DNA from: Candidatus Atribacteria bacterium
Lineage (GTDB): Bacteria > Atribacterota > Atribacteria > Atribacterales > Atribacteraceae
DNA: 7,752 bases
NCBI GenBank assembly: GCA_026390275.1
Contig: JAPLGF010000153.1
Coordinates: 1-7,752 of the forward strand
Direction of reading: 5' to 3'
Position 1 is the first letter of the stretch. Every line of letters starts with the position of its first letter. Below are positions 1 to 5,444 of the stretch, in pieces. Under the pieces are notes generated by a model that saw nothing but the letters and a program-made list of their open reading frames with translations, did no database searches and was not told the origin of the DNA. The translations under genes and the position numbers were made by a program.

Positions 1-21
1 GAGTTCCTCCAGCCGGGCCAT
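1..21 (-). CDS. 5' end of a minus-strand gene cut by the window edge
   Basis: Seven codons are visible, reading MARLEEL from an ATG at 21-19 and running off the left edge. The start is supported by a GGAG placed 8 nt before the ATG (a second AAGGAG lies closer) and by a credible promoter about 80 bp further upstream on the same strand (105-132). The product cannot be identified from seven residues. The gene diverges from the aldolase gene at 463, so the roughly 440 bp between them is a shared control region. Confidence 0.5.
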
Positions 22-104
22 TTCTCCTTCTCCTTGACTTGAAAAGATCGTTGAATGTTTTGGAAAAGAATTGTACTGGTAACCTATTTTCTTCTACTAT
101 GCTT

Positions 105-132
105 ATTCTATACTAAAAGAAATTGATTTCAA
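105..132 (-). promoter_or_regulatory. sigma70-type promoter for the left-edge gene
   Basis: On the minus strand, TTGAAA (132-127) and TAGAAT (110-105) are separated by 16 nt and each matches consensus at 5 of 6 positions. The start would fall near 98, giving a leader of about 77 nt. The -35 box sits in the palindrome ATTGATTTCAAT (122-133), which could be an operator, though AT-rich palindromes of this size also arise by chance. Confidence 0.45.
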
Positions 133-200
133 TACAAAAAAGTGAAAAGGGAATTTTATACAGATGATCTTCTTCCCGAGAAGCATTCCTCATCAAGTTA

Positions 201-229
201 TTTTCAAAATGGTACTGGAAGTTTATAAT
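201..229 (+). promoter_or_regulatory. sigma70-type promoter for the aldolase unit
   Basis: A perfect TATAAT (224-229) lies 17 nt after TTTTCA (201-206, 4 of 6 matches to the -35 consensus). Transcription would start near 236, so the intergenic repeat at 240-443 would be transcribed as a leader of about 225 nt before the aldolase start codon. A small 5-bp hairpin, CTTCT/AGAAG, lies just upstream at 169-183. Confidence 0.45.
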
Positions 230-239
230 AAAGGCTTCA

Positions 240-443
240 GAGGCACCAGCAAGGGGTGAAAATACCCCCCTCGCCCGACAAGCCTACGGCGTAGATTTTT
301 AATCGATCCAACCAGAAAGAAACGATTGGGAAAAGCACCCATGCCTGGGAGAGGGGAAAAGGAAGGGACGAAGAGATAACAGTCAGGGACACCTTTTCCA
401 ACTAAGCGACTCAACATCTCACAATTCAACATCATTTTCAGGG
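240..443 (+). repeat. intergenic repeat, copy 1
   Basis: This copy shares ordered blocks with the copy at 4350-4477: GAGGCAC (240-246), then TACCCCCCTCG (263-273), then a tail that begins CCAACT (near 399) and ends TTCAACATCATTTTCAGGG (425-443). The tail also recurs at 1375-1396. Here it holds an internal partial duplication of the CAACATC segment. No terminal inverted repeats, target duplications or transposase are visible. The tail ends 4 nt before the AGAGGAG ribosome binding site of the next gene. The minus-strand open frame across it looks spurious. Confidence 0.6.
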
Positions 444-462
444 CAGAGAGGAGTTGGAGGTC

Positions 463-1119
463 ATGACAGAACGGGAGTTACGTGAGGAACTGGTGAAATG
501 GGGAAAGAAGATCATTACCCGGGGACTGGTGGTGGGGGCAGGGGGAAATATCAGCGCCCGTTACCAGGATGTGATGCTCATCTCTCCCAGTGGTTTGGCG
601 TTTGATGAGATCCCTCCGGAAGGGTTTATTCCGGTGAGTTTGGAAACCGGGAAAACATTGGGAACGGGGAGACCGTCCTCCGAAGTGGTGATGCACTGGT
701 ATTGTTATCTCCAACGGCCGGATATTCAAGCGGTGATTCATACGCATCCCCCTCTTACCATTGGTGTCATTGGAGGTGGAGGGAAGATTGAAGCAATGTT
801 CCCAGATTTTGTGGCCTACTTAGGGACTTTGGGCATGGTTGATTATATGACACCCTGTACACCCACCCTGGCTTCGGCGGTTCAGAAGCAGATTGCAGAC
901 AAGAACGGCGTGCTCCTCATCGGACACGGAGCGCTCACGGTGGGGAATAACCTGAAGGAAGCTTTTCAGAGGACCGAGATCATCGAAGAGTCAGCACGAA
1001 TTTTGATGACTGCCAAAATGTTTGGTGAACCACGGATTCTGACCGCAACAGAGTGCGAAGCCATCCAGCAGCTGGATGCGGAAAAATACCGGATGCAGCT
1101 CTTGAAAGAATCAAAATAA
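463..1119 (+). CDS. class II aldolase (fuculose-1-phosphate aldolase-like)
   Basis: A cytosolic zinc-dependent class II aldolase/adducin-family enzyme of 218 residues, the usual length. Family members cleave ketose-1-phosphates such as L-fuculose-1-phosphate to dihydroxyacetone phosphate and an aldehyde. Visible motifs are the phosphate-binding GAGGNIS (25-31) and SPSG (41-44), the catalytic Glu in RPSSE (E74), the zinc pair HTH (H93, H95) and the third zinc ligand in GHG (H155). These correspond closely to E73, H92, H94 and H155 of E. coli FucA. I chose the ATG at 463 because AGAGGAG (447-453) lies 9 nt before it; a TTG at 454 is too close to that site. The substrate cannot be settled: 5-deoxyribulose-1-phosphate aldolase or methylthioribulose-phosphate dehydratase relatives look alike, and no sugar kinase or isomerase gene is nearby. 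It may be cotranscribed with cobT downstream. Confidence 0.88.
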   Translation: MTERELREELVKWGKKIITRGLVVGAGGNISARYQDVMLISPSGLAFDEIPPEGFIPVSLETGKTLGTGRPSSEVVMHWYCYLQRPDIQAVIHTHPPLTIGVIGGGGKIEAMFPDFVAYLGTLGMVDYMTPCTPTLASAVQKQIADKNGVLLIGHGALTVGNNLKEAFQRTEIIEESARILMTAKMFGEPRILTATECEAIQQLDAEKYRMQLLKESK

Positions 1120-1180
1120 TCTTGGAGAATGTGGAATTAGGAAGGATAGAAGACACCAGAGAAAAGTACACTTTCCTCTG

Positions 1181-1396
1181 CCCCCTCGATGGGGGAACCA
1201 AAGAGTTCCCCTCCGGGGAGGGATTGTGGGATGGTGCCTTTTTCAATTCCCCAATTCTACATCTTTTCACCGTATTTTCAGGATGTTTCCCCCTGTTTCC
1301 CTTTTATCCCCAGGGGGAGATTCCTGATGGGGAGTTTTTCCAACTCAACATTTTTACCCGACTCACGGTCCTTACCAACTCAACATCATTTTCAGG
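1181..1396 (+). repeat. intergenic repeat, copy 2, filling the aldolase-cobT gap
   Basis: The 292-bp gap between aldolase and cobT is mostly this element. It starts with a hairpin-forming CCCCCTCGATGGGGGAA (1181-1197), identical over 17 nt to 4366-4382. A second hairpin, CCCCTCCGGGG, follows near 1210, and a third stem pairs TCCCCCTG (1288-1295) with CAGGGGGA (1311-1318). The tail CCAACTCAACATC runs into CATTTTCAGGA (1375-1397). The tail runs almost into the AGGAGG (1399-1404) that serves cobT. The bases at 1120-1180 show nothing I can name. No run of T follows any hairpin, so none looks like an intrinsic terminator. Confidence 0.6.
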
Positions 1397-1411
1397 ATAG
1401 GAGGACGTTAC

Positions 1412-2398
1412 GTGTTCATACTGGTGATCAGTGGTACTGAAGTATGCAAGATACCTGGCATTTCGGTGGCGGGGTCTAATCCCGAGGTGATTCCATTTAC
1501 CGCTCCCGCTGATGCGGATATGGTGCTGTGGGGAAAGCCTCAGGTGATTGATGTGATTCCTGTGGATCCGGAGGGACATCCCACCCCGGCTATTATCACT
1601 CGAGCTGCGTATTGTGAAGCAGGTTTTCCCGTACTGGTGGTTCGGGTCGGGACCTATCTCCCACCAGTGGTACCTTATGTGGAGATGAACGGGGATCCGG
1701 GGAAGGATCCCCGTTATGAAACCGCGGTTCCTCGGGCGGAGGAATTATGGAAAAAAGCGAAGAGTCTGGGGGAACAACTGGGAAAGGTATCAAAGCGAAT
1801 GGTGATCGCTGAATCTCTTCCGGGAGGAACTACCACTGCTTTTTTGGTTCTTCGGGCGCTGGGTTATAATGGGATGGTATCCTCGGCGAGTCCGGTGAAT
1901 CCCATCTCTTTGAAAGAAAGGGTGTGGGAGGAAGCGGCTCGCCGGTTGAAAATACAGAATGGAGAGATGGAGGGTCGAGGACGCCTCGCTGCCATGGAAC
2001 TTGGTGACCCCATGCAAATCACGGTGGCAGGAATGATTGCAGGTTTGACGGAGGATGTGGACATCACCCTGGCGGGAGGAACCCAGATGCTGGCGGTGGC
2101 GGCAGTTGCCCGACAGAGCGGAATGTCACGTCCCCTGCGAGTGGCAACGACACGATATGTTGCCGAAGATCGAAACGCCCATTTCCGGGAGCTGGCAAAA
2201 AAAATCAAAGTTGATACTTTTGAAGCCCAGCTCAATTTTTCCCACTCGCCGTTCCCGGGACTGGCTGATTATGAAAAAGGATTTGTGAAGGAAGGAGTAG
2301 GAGCAGGGGGAGCGGTCTGGTATGCCGAACAGCTGGGAGTACCGGTTTCCCGGGTTATCCAGAAAACGGAATCGATTTATCAGGACATGATGCATTGA
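1412..2398 (+). CDS. cobT: CobT-like nicotinate-nucleotide phosphoribosyltransferase (UPF0284 / TIGR00303 type)
   Basis: A 328-residue cytosolic protein of the archaeal/cyanobacterial-type CobT group (UPF0284). CobT enzymes transfer phosphoribose from nicotinate mononucleotide to a lower-ligand base such as dimethylbenzimidazole, giving the alpha-ribazole phosphate used to finish the nucleotide loop of cobamides. Visible features are the conserved ESLPGGTTTA (134-143), AGGTQM (221-226) and a glycine-rich EGVGAGG (294-300), with length near the family norm. The start is a GTG with AGGAGG (1399-1404) 7 nt upstream. No other cobamide-assembly gene (cobU, cobS, cobC) is visible, so it may serve salvage or lower-ligand exchange. 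The base it uses cannot be told from sequence. Its end abuts the hairpin at 2398-2426. Confidence 0.82.
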   Translation: MFILVISGTEVCKIPGISVAGSNPEVIPFTAPADADMVLWGKPQVIDVIPVDPEGHPTPAIITRAAYCEAGFPVLVVRVGTYLPPVVPYVEMNGDPGKDPRYETAVPRAEELWKKAKSLGEQLGKVSKRMVIAESLPGGTTTAFLVLRALGYNGMVSSASPVNPISLKERVWEEAARRLKIQNGEMEGRGRLAAMELGDPMQITVAGMIAGLTEDVDITLAGGTQMLAVAAVARQSGMSRPLRVATTRYVAEDRNAHFRELAKKIKVDTFEAQLNFSHSPFPGLADYEKGFVKEGVGAGGAVWYAEQLGVPVSRVIQKTESIYQDMMH

Positions 2399-2426
2399 TT
2401 TCAGGCCGTCGAAGACGGCCTGAAAT
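2398..2426. terminator. hairpin between convergent genes, probable bidirectional terminator
   Basis: ATTTCAGGCCGTC (2398-2410) and its exact reverse complement (2414-2426) enclose a GAA loop, giving a perfect 13-bp stem. It begins at the last base of the cobT stop codon and ends 9 bp before the threonine aldolase stop codon. Neither side has a proper U-run beyond the AAAT/ATTT base of the stem. It may terminate weakly or mainly protect 3' ends from exonucleases. Confidence 0.65.
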
Positions 2427-2435
2427 CCGGAATCC

Positions 2436-3491
2436 TCAACTGTGGGAAAAGAAGGTATTAATCACTGCCATCACGGAATCGATGTCCCTCTTTTGAACCC
2501 AGTAGTGGGTGACGAAACGGAATTCACCCTCTGACGGCAAATTCATTTTTATCCCCTGGTCATAAAGATACTGCACGAAAGAGTCCGCATCAAAGGGGAT
2601 CCGGTGTACCTGGAAGAACACCATATTGATATCCAATCGATCCTTTAACACGGTGATTCCTTTGATGTTTTGTAGTTTTGTTGCCAGGTAGTGGGCGTTT
2701 TCGTGGTCTTCACCCAGTCTTTTCGTCATTTTCTCCAAGGAAATCAATCCCGGGGCGGCTAAGTAACCGACCTGGCGGAGTCCCCCTCCCATGAGCTTGC
2801 GGTTCTTCCGGGCTCGATCGATAAATGGTTTTGTCCCGGCAAGGAGCGATCCGATGGGGGAGCACAATCCTTTCGACAGGCAGAACATGACCGAATCACA
2901 GTATTGTGCAATTTCCCCTGCTTCCATCCCTAAGGAAACAGCGGCGTTAAAAATCCGTGCTCCATCGAGGTGGACCGGGATGCTCACCGACCGGGCAAAA
3001 GTATAGACGTCTTTCATGTCCTGCAGGGGAATTACTGTGCCCGAAGAGTGAGCATTTTCTAAGCAGATGAGACCGGTGCGGGGATGGTGAATATCACTAT
3101 CCCGAACCAGGGAGCAGAGTTCGGAAATCTCTACCCTTCCTCGATCGTCATGGATGAACCGTAGTTGAACACCGGCAATGACCGCAGAGGCACCCACTTC
3201 ATGCATGACAATGTGGTTGGTAGGAGGAATAATCACCTCGTCTCCCCGCTGGGTATGGGTGAGGAGGGCCAGCTGGTTTCCAAAAGTACCGCTGGGCACA
3301 AAAAGAGAGGCTTCCTTTCCTACTTTTTCCGCCGCTTTCTTTTCTAAAAGATTGACGGTGGGGTCATCACCATACACATCATCTCCCACTTCGGCATTTC
3401 GCATCGCATCAAGCATTTCTTCTGTGGGATGAGTGACCGTATCGCTTCGGAGATCAATCCAGTGATTCTGAGAAGACAAATTTTTAATCAA
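2436..3491 (-). CDS. ltaE: low-specificity L-threonine aldolase
   Basis: A cytosolic PLP enzyme that cleaves L-threonine or L-allo-threonine to glycine and acetaldehyde. From the chosen start it has 351 residues, close to the family's roughly 340. The N-terminus carries the hallmark DLRSDTVT. ENAH (145-148) is followed by the PLP-contacting HLDGAR (D176, R179). The Schiff-base lysine is in FCLSKGL (K207), then SPIGS. The frame stays open upstream to an ATG at 3674, but those 61 extra residues are not family-like and run back across the putative RNA and past a TATAAT at 3523-3528. I therefore chose the TTG at 3491, preceded by GAGGTG (3501-3496) at 4 nt. A GTG at 3503 is the alternative. The gene converges on cobT and shares the hairpin at 2398-2426. 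Confidence 0.9.
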   Translation of the reverse strand: MIKNLSSQNHWIDLRSDTVTHPTEEMLDAMRNAEVGDDVYGDDPTVNLLEKKAAEKVGKEASLFVPSGTFGNQLALLTHTQRGDEVIIPPTNHIVMHEVGASAVIAGVQLRFIHDDRGRVEISELCSLVRDSDIHHPRTGLICLENAHSSGTVIPLQDMKDVYTFARSVSIPVHLDGARIFNAAVSLGMEAGEIAQYCDSVMFCLSKGLCSPIGSLLAGTKPFIDRARKNRKLMGGGLRQVGYLAAPGLISLEKMTKRLGEDHENAHYLATKLQNIKGITVLKDRLDINMVFFQVHRIPFDADSFVQYLYDQGIKMNLPSEGEFRFVTHYWVQKRDIDSVMAVINTFFSHS

Positions 3492-3522
3492 TGGACACCT
3501 CACGACCTTCTGTTTTTCCTGT

Positions 3523-3528
3523 ATTATA
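3523..3528 (-). promoter_or_regulatory. -10 element upstream of threonine aldolase
   Basis: A perfect TATAAT on the minus strand (3528-3523) would start transcription near 3516, about 25 nt before the TTG start codon. No -35 box or extended -10 TG is recognisable at 16-18 nt spacing, so it would need an activator or may be chance. It supports the short form of the threonine aldolase. The stretch 3529-3598 holds nothing else I can name. Confidence 0.35.
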
Positions 3529-3598
3529 TCTATTTTCCCGGGACTTGGGGATTTTTTTAAGAAGTGAACCATGGTCAGCCTGGGAGGGTAAAAAGGGG

Positions 3599-3774
3599 AA
3601 AAAGAGAACGGGTTCCAACGAACCTTCCTGCTGCTCTTACGCCAGAAAGGAACGAAATATCTTCCTTTCATCATGCTTGGGTTGATGTAAACTCCCTCAA
3701 TAAGCGGGAGAACCAGGGGAGAAAACCCCCCATTTTACAACCCTTCAGCAAGTAAACCCCTCGGAACCCGTTCC
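3599..3774 (-). ncRNA. putative structured small RNA of unknown family
   Basis: The predicted transcript is about 176 nt (index n corresponds to base 3775-n), starting about 7 nt after a near-consensus promoter. Hand folding gives P1, 12 bp joining the very ends (3774-3763 with 3616-3605, 11 Watson-Crick pairs plus one G-U). P2 is 7 bp (3752-3746 with 3633-3627). P3 is 5+5 bp around a 3-nt bulge (3743-3734 with 3691-3679) and carries two hairpins: P4 (3731-3726/3721-3716, UUUU loop) and P5 (3710-3706/3696-3692). P6 is an 8-bp hairpin (3669-3662/3652-3645). The P5 loop could pair with the P6-P2 junction (CUUAU with GUAAG) as a pseudoknot. P1 is followed by CUUUUU, so closing P1 may also terminate the transcript; a competing hairpin GGUUC-GUUG-GAACC overlaps P1's 3' strand. 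I see no T-box, cobalamin, glycine, SRP, 6S, RNase P or tmRNA signature. It could be a stand-alone RNA or the leader of the threonine aldolase gene. Confidence 0.6.
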
Positions 3775-3780
3775 ATTACT

Positions 3781-3808
3781 ATTATATCAATATATATTCA
3801 TATGTCAA
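3781..3808 (-). promoter_or_regulatory. consensus sigma70 promoter for the putative RNA
   Basis: On the minus strand, TTGACA (3808-3803) and TATAAT (3786-3781) are both perfect and are separated by 16 AT-rich nt. The predicted start, 7 nt downstream, falls at G3774, the first base of the P1 helix of the putative RNA. It is the strongest promoter in the window and no plausible start codon follows promptly. The stretch 3809-3864, up to the next gene's stop, shows only a weak A/T hairpin and no clear terminator. Confidence 0.75.
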
Positions 3809-3864
3809 AAAACAAAACCTAATCAATCATGCCGAATACCGGAACCTTCAAAAGGAAACTTTTC

Positions 3865-4230
3865 TCATTGTATTTTAAGTATATTGGTATTATCCCCGAA
3901 CTTGCTGCAAAAGGCCTGGACCTCCACGGAATCTCCCGGCTTGGCGTCGATGATCACGTATTGTACGACTTGCTCACCGTTTCCGGATTGAGATAGAAAG
4001 TTTTGGAGGACTACCTGGATTCCATTCAGTTTTACAGTGACTTGCTTCACGAAATGATCCCCCGTAGGATTTGGGACACTGTGCAAGACTGTTATCTTCA
4101 GGAGTTTAGCGTCCTTATCGTAGCTGAGATTGACCGCCGAAGGTGGATGTGCCAGGGCAACGCCACTGATCAAAACTATTCCCACTACGGTGATGAAAAA
4201 CAGAGTTCTTTTCAAAATTGGACGGAACAT
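3865..4230 (-). CDS. small secreted protein with an Ig-like/desulfoferrodoxin-like pattern
   Basis: A 121-residue protein with a clear Sec signal peptide: basic start (residues 1-8), hydrophobic core (about 9-24) and probable cleavage after ALA (A27), leaving a mature form that begins HPPSAV. The mature part alternates as beta strands: a VNLSYD opening, then H35-type positions in TVLHSV and DHFV, VTVKLNG, and a C-terminal VEVQAFCSKFG with the only mature Cys. This order (HPP, LxYD, HxV, HxVKxVxVxLNG, GDxVxVxAxCSxFG) reminds me of the iron-binding domain of desulfoferrodoxins and SoxZ-like proteins, but a full metal site is not evident, so no activity is claimed. The ATG at 4230 has a GGGGG-containing site about 8 nt upstream. 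It stands alone on the minus strand; I could not find a convincing promoter. Confidence 0.75.
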   Translation of the reverse strand: MFRPILKRTLFFITVVGIVLISGVALAHPPSAVNLSYDKDAKLLKITVLHSVPNPTGDHFVKQVTVKLNGIQVVLQNFLSQSGNGEQVVQYVIIDAKPGDSVEVQAFCSKFGDNTNILKIQ

Positions 4231-4349
4231 ACTGAAACCCCCTTATTGGTTCATTGGAATGCAAAGTAAAACAAAAAAAGTTGTAAAATATTTCAATCGG
4301 GGTAGACCCTTATACCAGGACGCTGGCGCCATCAGGGGAGGAAAATATC

Positions 4350-4477
4350 GAGGCACGCCCCCTACCCCCCTCGATGGGGGAATTAAAAAGATGAGATCCT
4401 CACATTGCATTATACGCTCCTCAGGATGACGGATAGGGGGTCCTTTCCAACTCAACGACTCAACATCATTTTCAGGG
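4350..4477 (+). repeat. intergenic repeat, copy 3
   Basis: GAGGCAC (4350-4356) and TACCCCCCTCG (4363-4373) match copy 1 in the same order. CCCCCTCGATGGGGGAA (4366-4382) matches copy 2. The tail from TTCCAACTCAACGACTC to CATTTTCAGGG (4445-4477) matches both. In the middle, GATCCTCAC...GCTCCTCAGGATGAC (4394-4432) is the motif behind spurious HPEER-type peptides in many draft genomes (from memory). ATCGAGG (4347-4353) can pair with CCTCGAT (4369-4375) instead of the C5/G5 hairpin. A TGGCGCCA palindrome (4324-4331) lies just before. The stretch 4231-4323 holds nothing else I can name. Confidence 0.6.
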
Positions 4478-4482
4478 TAGTA

Positions 4483-4511
4483 TTGTTTTCTGGTCCCGGC
4501 AAATTTATAAT
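4483..4511 (+). promoter_or_regulatory. possible promoter just after repeat copy 3
   Basis: TTGTTT (4483-4488) and a perfect TATAAT (4506-4511) are separated by 17 nt. The start would fall near 4518, immediately before AGGAGG (4520-4525), so the leader would be very short. It is placed to drive the small open frame at 4531 and the PsbP-like gene beyond. The -35 match is poor and the region is AT-rich. Confidence 0.35.
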
Positions 4512-4530
4512 TCATAATTAGGAGGATAGA

Positions 4531-4638
4531 GTGTTGGAAAATTGCAGTATTTATTTCCCAGTTTTAAATCCCGTTCTCTTTCTTATTCTCTCTTTTCCCC
4601 ACCCTGGTGGGAAAGACCGGAAGGTTATTCGTCTTTAG
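4531..4638 (+). CDS. possible 35-residue peptide, leader-type
   Basis: A GTG start follows AGGAGG (4520-4525) at 5 nt, a strong ribosome binding site with no other gene to serve. The frame encodes 35 residues, MLENCSIYFPVLNPVLFLIL and onward, with a hydrophobic stretch at about 7-24 and a basic C-terminal end, and stops at TAG 4636-4638, 40 nt before the PsbP-like gene. It could be a one-span membrane peptide, a translated leader, or the remains of a longer gene. Composition alone cannot show that it is translated, and I recognise no family. Confidence 0.35.
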   Translation: MLENCSIYFPVLNPVLFLILSFPHPGGKDRKVIRL

Positions 4639-4678
4639 TGTTCCAAAAAATTTTTTCATTATAGAGGGGGTGTTTTGT

Positions 4679-5365
4679 ATGTTCAGAAAAGGAAGAGTGG
4701 TATTCATTGCACTGCTTATTTTTCTCAGTGTGGGGAGTGTCGGGGCACAAAATTTGGTTCCATTCCAGAATCCAGCCCAGGGATATACCATTCAGTATCC
4801 CTCGAACTGGCAACAGGCTTCCCAGAACATGAATGGTATGGATGTCACCTATTTCTTAGCACCTCCCGAGACCCCACAAGATATTTTCCGGGAGAATCTC
4901 AACATTATAATCTATCCCCTGCAACAACAGATGAATCTGGATGCTTTCGTTTCTGCCTATACCCAGCAATCACAAACGCAGATGCCCAACTTACAAACGG
5001 TGCAATCGCAAAACATCATGATTTCCAATCAACCTGCCAAAATAGTTCTCTATACCGCGACCATGCAACAGGTGAACATGGCCTTAATGGTTTTATTCGT
5101 TATGAATCAGAGTAAGGCGTATGTTTCAACCTGTACCATTGAAATGACTAAGTTTCAACAATACCAGCCGATCTTTAGCCAGATCCTCAGTTCCTTTACT
5201 TTCGTTGCTCCTCAATTTCAACAGCAGCCACTTCTCCCGCAGCAACAGACACCTTTACTCCCGCAACAGCAGACACCCCAGCAAACCCTTCCCCCTTTTT
5301 TTAATCAAAATACGCCACAACAAAACCAATCACAGGGGGATGGGACATTACCTCAGTTTAACTGA
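4679..5365 (+). CDS. secreted PsbP-like protein with Gln/Pro-rich tail
   Basis: A 228-residue exported protein. Residues 1-23 form a Sec signal peptide (FRKGR basic start, hydrophobic core, cleavage after VGA). The mature protein opens with a stretch typical of PsbP-like/DUF1795-type domains: the FQNPAQGYTIQYPSNW segment, with Y-x-I-x-Y-P-x-x-W, and the fold appears to close at SSFTFV. Such domains occur widely in bacterial exported proteins, mostly without known function. A Gln/Pro tail of about 55 residues follows, containing two exact PLLPQQQT units. I took the ATG at 4679, preceded by AGAGGGGGTG at suitable spacing, rather than an in-frame GTG at 4607, because only the ATG puts the signal peptide at the N-terminus. 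It lies 79 bp before the UroD-like gene on the same strand and may be cotranscribed. No lipobox is visible. Confidence 0.8.
   Translation: MFRKGRVVFIALLIFLSVGSVGAQNLVPFQNPAQGYTIQYPSNWQQASQNMNGMDVTYFLAPPETPQDIFRENLNIIIYPLQQQMNLDAFVSAYTQQSQTQMPNLQTVQSQNIMISNQPAKIVLYTATMQQVNMALMVLFVMNQSKAYVSTCTIEMTKFQQYQPIFSQILSSFTFVAPQFQQQPLLPQQQTPLLPQQQTPQQTLPPFFNQNTPQQNQSQGDGTLPQFN
5228..5275 (+). repeat. two-copy 24-bp coding tandem repeat
   Basis: Two in-frame 24-bp units (5228-5251 and 5252-5275) each encode PLLPQQQT inside the PsbP-like gene's tail. They differ at synonymous positions (CTT/TTA, CAG/CAA), so the peptide is conserved more than the DNA. That suggests an older duplication under protein-level constraint. 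Confidence 0.8.
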
Positions 5366-5444
5366 TCACGAATTTCTGTCCCGAAAATACTGCGAAAAGA
5401 AAACCATGTCAGGACAAAACCCATTTTAGAAAGGAGGAACCGGG

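Noticed and set aside
223..435. Minus-strand 70-residue open frame
   Set aside because: It lies inside repeat copy 1, has no ribosome binding site and shows no protein-like pattern; its start reads the complement of the repeat tail.
1181..1318. Intrinsic terminator after the aldolase gene
   Set aside because: The C5/G5 and TCCCCCTG/CAGGGGGA hairpins are not followed by T-runs and recur as parts of the repeat elsewhere.
1053..1440. Plus-strand open frames of 115 and 83 residues between aldolase and cobT
   Set aside because: They read through the repeat, overlap real genes out of frame and lack ribosome binding sites.
3491..3755. Plus-strand open frames of about 64 residues in the threonine aldolase upstream region
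   Set aside because: They overlap the structured RNA in antisense, have no ribosome binding site and mix basic low-complexity residues.
3599..3774. T-box, cobalamin, glycine riboswitch or SRP RNA
   Set aside because: The AGGGUGGNACCGCG T-box, the cobalamin GCCACUG box, the glycine aptamer core and the SRP GGAA-tetraloop helix are not present. GGUUCGUUGGAACC is only superficially similar to an antiterminator.
4231..4315. Promoter for the small secreted protein on the minus strand
   Set aside because: TTGAAA and TATAAG-like hexamers exist but not at usable spacing with a partner box.
240..4477. CRISPR array or insertion sequence
   Set aside because: The repeats are long, irregular and kilobases apart, with no spacers of uniform length, no cas genes, no transposase and no terminal inverted repeats.
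4243..4515. Minus-strand 90-residue open frame with a YPENDVE and HPEER-type peptide
   Set aside because: This is the typical spurious translation of an intergenic repeat; the same YPENDVE peptide appears from the tail of copy 2.
4607..4678. Longer N-terminus (GTG 4607) for the PsbP-like protein
   Set aside because: It would put 24 residues ahead of a normal signal peptide, and the AGAGGGGGTG site serves ATG 4679.
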